Assembly (NCBI GenBank): GCA_018668195.1
Contig: JABITU010000170.1
Span: 1 to 7,489 of the forward strand
Length of the DNA: 7,489 nucleotides
Reading direction: 5' to 3'
From: Tateyamaria sp.
Lineage (GTDB): Bacteria > Pseudomonadota > Alphaproteobacteria > Rhodobacterales > Rhodobacteraceae
The position numbers and the translations under genes were made by a program. This document shows, one piece after another, positions 1 to 5,011 of the stretch; the stretch's first letter is position 1, and each line of letters begins with the position of its first letter. The notes under the pieces are model-generated. The model saw nothing but the letters and a program-made list of their open reading frames with translations. It was not told where the DNA came from and made no database searches.

Positions 1-1
1 C

Positions 2-52
2 ACAATAAGGCGTCTGGCCAACCGTATCGATGCAATCTACGCCAAAGTTTAG
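2..52 (+). CDS. 3' end of an unidentified upstream gene (partial)
   Basis: Reading from base 2 gives TIRRLANRIDAIYAKV followed by a TAG stop at 50-52. The amphipathic, charged composition looks like the C-terminal helix of a real protein. The fragment is too short to assign to a family. Its frame points the same way as the following dehydrogenase gene, 182 bp away, so the two could belong to one transcription unit. The competing frame starting at base 1 is also open, to 120, but its translation is rich in Cys, Trp and Gln and looks less protein-like. The assignment is therefore tentative. Confidence 0.35.
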   Translation, partial: TIRRLANRIDAIYAKV

Positions 53-55
53 ACT

Positions 56-103
56 GGCAGGATCGCGCAGACCGCCCACTTTTTGACGATGCGTTATCCT
101 GCC
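56..103 (+). terminator. Inverted repeat just after the upstream stop, possible terminator
   Basis: GGCAGGAT (56-63) and ATCCTGCC (96-103) are perfect 8-base inverted arms around a 32-base loop, starting four bases after the TAG at 50-52. Only three T residues follow the right arm. The long loop and weak T-tract make it a poor intrinsic terminator, but the position right after a stop codon fits a 3'-end structure. The rest of 53-234 shows only the ribosome-binding site of the next gene. Confidence 0.25.
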
Positions 104-234
104 TTTGGCAACGATACTGATCTCACCGATCAAAAATTTTCGAAGACAGGGCGTGGCGCAGTGACGCGCATAGGCGCTTGATCCCGCCCCGCAAGCAGCC
201 CATTCTGTTATTAGCACATATTAAGGGTAAGCAA

Positions 235-1002
235 ATGACATCCGATAACTCACTCTCAGGCAAACACGCTTTGGTTACGGGCGGCGGCACCGGCATTGGT
301 CTTGCCATAGCACAGGGGCTGGCCGATCAGGGCGCACAGGTCACCATCACCGGCCGCAGGCAAGAGGTGCTGGATGCTGTCGCGGGTCCTAGTCTTTTTG
401 GCGCAGCTATGGACGTGCGAAACGAAGCTTCCGTTTGTGACGTGATCGCAGCAGCAGTCGATGCGCGCGGACCGGTGCAGATCTGCGTACCCAATGCTGG
501 CATTGCCGTTGGCCGCAGCCTGCACAAGACCGACATGGATTTTTGGCGCGACATGATGGCAACCAACCTTGACGGTGCCTTTCTTACAATCCGAGAGTGT
601 CTGACTGGTATGCGACAAACCGATTGGGGCCGCGTGATCGCAGTATCGTCGATCGCCGGCCTTCGCGGGTTGCCGGGCGGTGCCGCCTATGCAGCGTCCA
701 AGCACGGGCTGATTGGCCTGATCCGGTCACTCAGCGAAGATTACATGGGCCAGCCTTTTACCTTTAACGCGCTCTGCCCCGGCTATGTGGACACGCCTAT
801 TGTTACCCGTAATCAGGATTCCATCGCCGCCCGCACCGGTATGAGCAGTGATGAGGCCCGACAGATGATGATCGATGCCAATCGGCACAAACGGCTGCTT
901 GATGTGGAGGAAGTTGCCGCCGCAGCCCTTTGGCTGACTGGTCCCGGTTCGCAAAGTATGAATGGTCAGTGCATCCAGATTTCGGGCGGTCAAACCGTCT
1001 GA
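235..1002 (+). CDS. SDR family NAD(P)-dependent oxidoreductase
   Basis: A classical short-chain dehydrogenase/reductase of 255 residues, the usual length for the family, expected to be cytosolic. The Rossmann cofactor motif TGGGTGIG lies at residues 15-22, NAG at 87-89, the catalytic Asn is probably N111 (in TNLDG), Ser is S139 (in VSSIAG), and the YxxxK pair is Y152/K156. The PGYVDTP segment after K156 and the C-terminal GG are also typical. The ITGRR stretch after the second strand (38-42) has basic residues often associated with NADP(H) preference; this is inference. Overall it resembles 3-hydroxyacyl or 3-hydroxybutyrate dehydrogenase-like and FabG-like SDRs, but the substrate cannot be read from sequence. 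The ATG at 235 is chosen over an in-frame TTG at 178 because AAGGG (223-227) sits 7 bases upstream and the SDR fold begins about 10 residues in. Its stop directly abuts the stop of the opposing gene. Confidence 0.93.
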   Translation: MTSDNSLSGKHALVTGGGTGIGLAIAQGLADQGAQVTITGRRQEVLDAVAGPSLFGAAMDVRNEASVCDVIAAAVDARGPVQICVPNAGIAVGRSLHKTDMDFWRDMMATNLDGAFLTIRECLTGMRQTDWGRVIAVSSIAGLRGLPGGAAYAASKHGLIGLIRSLSEDYMGQPFTFNALCPGYVDTPIVTRNQDSIAARTGMSSDEARQMMIDANRHKRLLDVEEVAAAALWLTGPGSQSMNGQCIQISGGQTV

Positions 1003-1773
1003 TTACAGTCCGACCGGTCGAACGTCGGCACGAGCCAGCACATAGGTGTGGATTGCAAACACGACCGCGCGGCTTTCCGGCAAGCGCAGCAGCGTTTGCC
1101 GCTCGCTTCGATAATAGGGCCCACGCGCGGACCCACCAGTCACACGGCGCGGTTCCAAGGCTGAACGTGGCTGGAACAGCTCGGGGTCATCGTACCAAAG
1201 CTGATTGAACCGCCACAACGGTCGCCCTACCTGGATTCCGTCAAACAAGCGCTGCACACGGCGCGCGAGATCGTTGTCATATTCGGCCACAGGCACGTGA
1301 ATATTCGTCAAGGGCTGCCCCGCCTTTTCGCGCAAACGCCACGAGGCTGGAAAACACAACACAGCCGCGCTTAGCACATGTTCGGCACCGCGTTTTTCCA
1401 TCAGCACAAAATCATTTTGCAGCAACCTGCCCAGCAGGTGCATCGGATTGGCATCATCGGACAGATCAACCATCCGGCCATCAGGGCAACGCACCGTGGA
1501 CCTATCAACGCCAAATCCAAGGCCCGGCAACTCGGCAATGACAGCGTTTAAAAGTTCTAGTGCCGCGGGCGCGGCCTCCGGCGCTTGATACAGCACCTCG
1601 TCGGGTCGTTGTTCTAGCAAATGCAACCGGTGCGTCATCTGCGCGGCATAAGCTTCGTCCACGCGCAACCATGCCCCATGCTCTGGCTGGACGCCGGGCA
1701 ATGCACGCCCAGCGCGCATATCCTTGGGCAAGTGACGCTGCAAGATTGGATGTAAATCGGGGGTCTGTGCCAT
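1003..1773 (-). CDS. DUF3445 / heme-dependent oxidative N-demethylase-like protein
   Basis: A 256-residue protein recognised as DUF3445, the family that includes the alpha subunit of heme-dependent oxidative N-demethylase and components of bacterial dimethylamine monooxygenase. Those enzymes use heme to remove methyl groups from secondary amines, releasing formaldehyde. Diagnostic features are FPASWRLREKAGQPL (141-155) leading into IHVPV (158-162), the WRFNQLW block (187-193), and the C-terminal YRSERQTLLRLPES block (221-234) followed by VVFAIHTYV. The family consensus has IHxPVP, whereas this protein has IHVPVAEY, so the second Pro is replaced. No reductase or ferredoxin partner genes are visible beside it, so full monooxygenase activity cannot be assumed. 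The ATG at 1773 is preferred; a GTG two codons upstream (1779) is equally possible because neither has a clear Shine-Dalgarno. It is transcribed divergently from dddP. Confidence 0.85.
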   Translation of the reverse strand: MAQTPDLHPILQRHLPKDMRAGRALPGVQPEHGAWLRVDEAYAAQMTHRLHLLEQRPDEVLYQAPEAAPAALELLNAVIAELPGLGFGVDRSTVRCPDGRMVDLSDDANPMHLLGRLLQNDFVLMEKRGAEHVLSAAVLCFPASWRLREKAGQPLTNIHVPVAEYDNDLARRVQRLFDGIQVGRPLWRFNQLWYDDPELFQPRSALEPRRVTGGSARGPYYRSERQTLLRLPESRAVVFAIHTYVLARADVRPVGL

Positions 1774-1834
1774 GATCACGACTTAGCGCAAAAATCAAGC
1801 GTCCGAAAGCTAACCCGTCTCTAGCGTTGACTAC

Positions 1835-1861
1835 CTGTGCAACCGATTACCCCCCGCACAG
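1835..1861. promoter_or_regulatory. Dyad CTGTGC-N15-GCACAG in the divergent intergenic region, candidate operator
   Basis: Two perfect 6-base inverted half-sites (1835-1840 and 1856-1861) are 21 bases apart centre to centre, about two helical turns, the geometry expected for a dimeric regulator. They lie in the only non-coding space between the divergent DUF3445 and dddP genes. A TTGACT hexamer resembling a -35 element (1827-1832) lies immediately upstream on the dddP strand, but no convincing -10 follows at 16-18 bases. No regulator can be named from the site, and a 6-base dyad could occur by chance. Confidence 0.35.
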
Positions 1862-1947
1862 AAAAACCGCACCAACGGCGTGTCGCAAAATGGCAAGTAA
1901 AGGCAAAAAAATCGCGTCACGCTACCACAAAGGCAGCGAGGGCCCCG

Positions 1948-3288
1948 ATGAACAAACATTACCGAGACATCCGCAAGATTGACCCGACCGCTGGCCCGAC
2001 CCTCGGCGATGGCACCCCAAATGATGCCGACCGTATGGAGATCGGGCCGACTCAGCTTGCCTATGACGAATGGCGCGCGGCGGAACTGATTCTGCCGGAT
2101 CTGGCGGCAATGCGCACCTACCGCTGGAAACGTCTTACTCAGCATGTGGTTGATCGCGATTACGCGGGGATACTGATGTTCGACCCGCTCAATATCCGCT
2201 ACGCGACTGACAGCACCAACATGCAGTTGTGGAATACCCATAATCCGTTTCGTGCAGTTTTGGTCTGCGCCGATGGCTACATGGTGATCTGGGATTACAA
2301 GAACGCGCCGTTTCTTTCCACCTTCAACCCATTGGTACGCGAACAGCGCTCAGGTGCTGCGTTGTTCTATTTCTCGACGGGGGACAAGACAGATGTGGCC
2401 GCAAGCAACTTTGCAGCCCAAGTGCGCGATCTGCTGGCCGAACACAGCCCCGGCAACAAGCGCCTCGCCGTGGACAAGATCATGCTGCATGGCGCGCATG
2501 CCCTGCAAGCGCACGGTTTTGAGCTGATGGACGGTGAAGAGGTCACCGAACACGCCCGTTCGATCAAGGGCACAGACGAAATTCTTGCCATGCGCTGCGC
2601 CAACCACGCCTGCGAGACCACCGTGCGCAAGATGGAAGATTTCGCGCGCGCCAACGTCGGTGACGGCAAAACCTGCGAAGATGATGTCTGGGCCGTTCTG
2701 CATGCCGAGAATATCAAACGCGGCGGCGAATGGATCGAAACCCGCCTGCTTGCGTCGGGTCCGCGCACCAATCCGTGGTTTCAGGAATGCGGCGGCCGCG
2801 TGTGCCAGCAAAACGAGATCATATCCTTTGATACAGATCTGATCGGTTCCTATGGCATCTGCATCGATATTTCGCGCTCTTGGTGGATAGGCGGCCAGAA
2901 ACCGCGCCCCGATATGGTCTATGCGATGCAGCACGCAGTGGAACACATCCAGACCAACATGGAAATGATACGTCCCGGCGTAACAATTCCGGAACTGACT
3001 GCAAAAGCCCACGTTCTCGACGACCAGTTTCAGGACCAGAAATACGGCTGTCTGATGCATGGTGTCGGACTGTGTGATGAATGGCCGCTGGTTGCGTACC
3101 CTGACAAGGCGGTGCCCGGGGCTTTTGACCACGCGCTGCAACCCGGCATGGTTCTTTGCGTCGAGGCCGCCGTGGGCGCGGTTGGGGCAGATTTCACGAT
3201 CAAGCTCGAAGATCAGGTCCTGGTGACCGAAGATGGGTATGAGAACCTGACAACCTATCCATTCGATGCCGCACTGATGGGCGGCTGA
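1948..3288 (+). CDS. dddP: DMSP lyase DddP (M24 metallopeptidase-fold)
   Basis: DddP cleaves dimethylsulfoniopropionate, the abundant algal osmolyte, into dimethyl sulfide, acrylate and a proton, in the cytoplasm. The protein has the creatinase/M24 aminopeptidase fold but lyase chemistry, using a dinuclear metal centre (iron in the characterised enzyme). Every residue known from the Ruegeria lacuscaerulensis enzyme falls at the same number here: metal ligands D295, D297, D307, H371, E406 and E421, and the catalytic base D377. The creatinase-like N-terminal domain spans roughly residues 1-200 and the pita-bread domain about 200-440. Length from this start is 446 residues, the usual DddP length. 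The ATG at 1948 is chosen over an in-frame GTG at 1837, which would add 37 Lys/Arg-rich residues not present in DddP; AGCGAGG lies just upstream of the ATG. The gene stands alone on its strand, divergent from the DUF3445 gene. Confidence 0.97.
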   Translation: MNKHYRDIRKIDPTAGPTLGDGTPNDADRMEIGPTQLAYDEWRAAELILPDLAAMRTYRWKRLTQHVVDRDYAGILMFDPLNIRYATDSTNMQLWNTHNPFRAVLVCADGYMVIWDYKNAPFLSTFNPLVREQRSGAALFYFSTGDKTDVAASNFAAQVRDLLAEHSPGNKRLAVDKIMLHGAHALQAHGFELMDGEEVTEHARSIKGTDEILAMRCANHACETTVRKMEDFARANVGDGKTCEDDVWAVLHAENIKRGGEWIETRLLASGPRTNPWFQECGGRVCQQNEIISFDTDLIGSYGICIDISRSWWIGGQKPRPDMVYAMQHAVEHIQTNMEMIRPGVTIPELTAKAHVLDDQFQDQKYGCLMHGVGLCDEWPLVAYPDKAVPGAFDHALQPGMVLCVEAAVGAVGADFTIKLEDQVLVTEDGYENLTTYPFDAALMGG

Positions 3289-3303
3289 ATCGTTGACTCA
3301 ATA

Positions 3304-3342
3304 ACCGATGCCATCGGTAAATCGTCTAGGGTCGTAACCCTA
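3304..3342. terminator. Two adjacent short hairpins after dddP
   Basis: Sixteen bases after the dddP stop, ACCGATG (3304-3310) and CATCGGT (3312-3318) form a perfect dyad that could fold as a 6-bp stem with a 3-base loop. Immediately after it, TAGGGT (3327-3332) and ACCCTA (3337-3342) form a second 6-bp stem with loop CGTA. Neither is followed by a T-run on this strand, so these are weak intrinsic-terminator candidates. They could also be mRNA 3'-end stabilisers or protein-binding dyads. Confidence 0.4.
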
Positions 3343-3394
3343 TAATATAAATGATTATAAAGCGTTATACGAAACACTCGCATCACCTAACGCT
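3341..3394. repeat. AT-rich island with two further inverted repeats
   Basis: TATAAT (3341-3346) and ATTATA (3354-3359) are inverted around 7 bases in a stretch almost free of G and C, unlike the surrounding genes. It is followed at once by AGCGTTA (3361-3367) and TAACGCT (3388-3394), a perfect 7-base dyad around 20 bases. TATAAT matches a -10 consensus, but no -35 is found at 16-18 bases upstream, so no promoter is claimed. The remaining intergenic bases to 3537 show no gene. Confidence 0.35.
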
Positions 3395-3549
3395 GCCCGG
3401 TCATAGCCCTGCCCAGCGCCGTCCATTGGCTATGTTTGGTGCAGATTTCATGACCATGCGCACAAATCCCTCCGAAAAAAGTCAATGTAGTAACGGCATA
3501 ATACCATCATCCATCTGATCGCTGTTAGGACAGCATTGGAGGAGAAAAC

Positions 3550-3945
3550 ATGACCAAACTTGTGCACAGCATGATCAGAGCTCTGAACGAGACCCGTTCG
3601 GTGCAATTCTATCAGGACACTTTCGCGTTAGAGGTCGTTGACCGGCTGGATTTCGAAAGCTTTACGCTCATCTACATGGCGCTTCCCACATCGGCATTTG
3701 AACTCGAACTTACGATCAACAAGGATCGCGAGATGCCCTATGACTTGGGTGACGGCTACGGGCATCTGGCTATTGTGGTGGATGATCTCGAAGCAGCGCA
3801 TGATAAAGCCACCAAAGCAGGGTCGGTCCCGGGCAACATCGTTGATTTCCGTCCCGGCGGAGAGCGCGTCGCCAAATTTTTCTTCATCAAGGACCCAGAT
3901 GGGTACCAGATCGAAGTCATCGAAAAAGGAGGACGCTTCAAATGA
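3550..3945 (+). CDS. VOC family protein, glyoxalase I (lactoylglutathione lyase)-like
   Basis: A 131-residue vicinal-oxygen-chelate protein, close to the length of bacterial GloA. Glyoxalase I isomerises the methylglyoxal-glutathione hemithioacetal to S-lactoylglutathione at a divalent metal site. The four GloA metal ligands are all visible in their usual contexts: H6 (LVHSMIR), E53 (ELELTIN), H72 (GYGHLAI) and E122 (DPDGYQIEVIE). The ligand pattern and the DLGDGYGH motif make a glyoxalase I-type enzyme plausible, but VOC proteins of this size also handle other substrates, so the reaction is inferred. GGAGGAG at 3538-3544 is a near-ideal ribosome-binding site and fixes the start. It is the first gene of a tight same-strand cluster; its TGA overlaps the ATG of the next reading frame as ATGA, suggesting translational coupling. 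Confidence 0.88.
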   Translation: MTKLVHSMIRALNETRSVQFYQDTFALEVVDRLDFESFTLIYMALPTSAFELELTINKDREMPYDLGDGYGHLAIVVDDLEAAHDKATKAGSVPGNIVDFRPGGERVAKFFFIKDPDGYQIEVIEKGGRFK

Positions 3946-4097
3946 TATCCCGCGACCGAGGAGGACGTCTCACGACGTCGCGTCGCAATTTCATCAAAGC
4001 CGGCGCTGTCGCCGGTGCCTTAACCGTAAACGTAAACTGCCATCTGTATTGGCCGCACAACAAACTGAGGGAGAAAAATCCATGTTGTTCCATCTAG
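3942..4097 (+). CDS. Tat signal-peptide reading frame, truncated or frameshifted
   Basis: A 51-codon frame beginning at an ATG that overlaps the stop of the VOC gene (ATGA), with AAGGAGG 11-12 bases upstream inside that gene. Residues 13-19 are SRRNFIK, a textbook twin-arginine (Tat) motif, followed by a hydrophobic stretch AGAVAGALTV (20-29). After that the frame becomes incoherent (NCHLYWPHNK) and stops at 4095-4097 with no mature domain and no cleavage site. The missing continuation is visible in the -1 frame: LPSVLA from 4037, with an acceptable cleavage site after VLA, then in frame into the muconolactone-isomerase-like gene. The simplest reading is the 5' part of a gene disrupted by an indel between about 4028 and 4037. 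Alternatives are a functional leader peptide or a recoding event. A tandem CGTAAA CGTAAA lies at 4025-4036. Confidence 0.5.
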   Translation: MISRDRGGRLTTSRRNFIKAGAVAGALTVNVNCHLYWPHNKLREKNPCCSI

Positions 4098-4396
4098 ATT
4101 TTCACGTAGAGTATTCGGCAGAAATGGGTCAAAATGACCTGTTCGCAGTATGGGCCGAAGAAGCAGGCGCTGCATTGGGTGCGAAAGACGCAGGCGTCGT
4201 TGTGGACCTTTGGAAGGCCGTAGGCGAGCGCCGTGTCATCGTAATCGCAAATGTCGAAAGCATGGAAATGCTTGACCAAATTCTGCTTGATCTGCCAATC
4301 ATGCAAAAGATGGGACAGCACGTTCAAGTGGACGTAACTGCCCTCAGAACCTATGAAGGTTTCGCAGCAGACGTAAAAGAGCGCGTCGGACGCTGA
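4082..4396 (+). CDS. Muconolactone delta-isomerase-like small protein
   Basis: A 104-residue protein resembling the muconolactone delta-isomerase family, whose ferredoxin-like subunits isomerise muconolactone in the beta-ketoadipate pathway. Shared landmarks are the MLFHL start, the central VVVDLWKAVGE (39-49, compare the family LWRVVG), the NVESMEMLDQIL block (57-68, compare the family's VESNDELHELL) and LPIM (71-74) followed by a VDVTAL strand (83-88, compare the family's VTPL). It is about 10 residues longer than typical enzymes and ends in a charged tail rather than the HPS end, so a different lactone-type substrate or a binding role is possible. AGGGAG (4068-4073) 8 bases before the ATG supports initiation here, making a cytosolic protein. 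However, the same frame is open upstream and encodes a signal-cleavage-like LPSVLAAQQ, so it may once have been fused to the Tat signal encoded at 3942. Confidence 0.7.
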   Translation: MLFHLDFHVEYSAEMGQNDLFAVWAEEAGAALGAKDAGVVVDLWKAVGERRVIVIANVESMEMLDQILLDLPIMQKMGQHVQVDVTALRTYEGFAADVKERVGR

Positions 4397-4418
4397 TCTA
4401 AAAAAAGGAGACGTTCAA

Positions 4419-4790
4419 ATGTGTCAGTTGTTTATAGATGCAGATCCGGCACTTTGGACGTCTCACACCCGTTCTTTCCGAATGGATGGGATGGTGACAA
4501 GTGTGCGCCTAGAAGAGATGTTCTGGCGCACGCTCGAAACGATCGGACATCGGGACGATCTGACAGTGCCGCAACTGCTGCATCGGCTTTATAATGAAAG
4601 CCTTGATGCGGGGCACGATGTTGGCAATTTCACTTCCTTTTTACGCGTCTGTTGTTTGCGATTTATCGATCTTCAGGTGCGCGGCCTAATACCGCAAGAA
4701 GTCCATGTAAAAATCTCTCAGCTACCATCGCGCGATATTTTGTCAATCGAAGCTGTTGAGCGCGCAAAGGCCAATCCAAGACTGTCATAG
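4419..4790 (+). CDS. Ribbon-helix-helix domain protein (RHH_4 type)
   Basis: A 123-residue protein of the small alphaproteobacterial RHH_4-type family, likely DNA-binding and cytosolic. The segment TRSFRMDGMVTSVRLEEMFW (17-36) supplies the ribbon strand and first helix, and DDLTVPQLLHRLYNESLDAG (46-65) the second helix. NFTSFLRVCCLRFIDLQ (70-86) is the characteristic helix with paired cysteines. The C-terminal 35 residues show no known domain. AAGGAG (4405-4410) lies 8 bases before the ATG and 22 bases separate it from the preceding stop, so it is probably the last gene of the VOC/isomerase-like operon and could regulate it; that role is inference. Its initiation region is nearly identical to the one preceding the Tat frame at 3942. 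No clear terminator follows. Confidence 0.85.
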   Translation: MCQLFIDADPALWTSHTRSFRMDGMVTSVRLEEMFWRTLETIGHRDDLTVPQLLHRLYNESLDAGHDVGNFTSFLRVCCLRFIDLQVRGLIPQEVHVKISQLPSRDILSIEAVERAKANPRLS

Positions 4791-4812
4791 TTGGTCAGCT
4801 AACTTATCGTCC

Positions 4813-4824
4813 AAATTATAATTT
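4813..4824. repeat. 12-bp perfect palindrome AAATTATAATTT in the intergenic region
   Basis: AAATTATAATTT is its own reverse complement and sits 23 bases after the RHH gene stop, in the 221-bp space before the chemoreceptor gene. It contains TATAAT on the plus strand (4817-4822). A TTGGTC at 4791-4796 is 20 bases away, too far for a normal -35. It could be a regulator site (for example for the adjacent RHH protein) or simply AT-rich DNA. The only other structure in 4791-5011 is an imperfect dyad, TGGAAACC (4954-4961) with GGTATTCCA (4969-4977). Confidence 0.3.
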
Positions 4825-5011
4825 TCCACGACAATCGTTGCCCATTCTAACTTTACAGGTTGGTGTCTAAGGCGCCGTTTTGTCGTTCCAAAAGTATATT
4901 CCTCATTACGAAAGTGGTGTCGTTTGTGCGAAAGAAAAAGCTTATTAACGCGATGGAAACCGATGGCCGGTATTCCACGGTGTACAGCTTAAGTCTTAAA
5001 GGAACGACGGT

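Noticed and set aside
1837..1947. 37-codon N-terminal extension of dddP from a GTG start
   Set aside because: The extension is Lys/Arg-rich, has no ribosome-binding site, overlaps the dyad, and would exceed the normal 446-residue DddP whose residue numbering matches exactly from ATG 1948.
3341..3346. TATAAT as a promoter -10 for the VOC cassette
   Set aside because: No -35-like hexamer at 16-18 bases upstream, and it lies about 200 bases from the first gene inside a symmetric AT-rich repeat.
3432..3518. Possible 28-codon ORF between dddP and the VOC gene
   Set aside because: No ribosome-binding site and no protein-like features.
3964..3979. Two GACGTC palindromes 10 bases apart
   Set aside because: They fall in coding sequence for RLTTS of the Tat leader and are readily explained by GC-rich codon use.
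3638..4081. Long open frame running upstream of the isomerase-like gene through the VOC gene
   Set aside because: Most of it is an out-of-frame shadow of the VOC gene with improbable composition. Only the last part from about 4037 (LPSVLA onward) looks protein-like and is discussed as a frameshift remnant.
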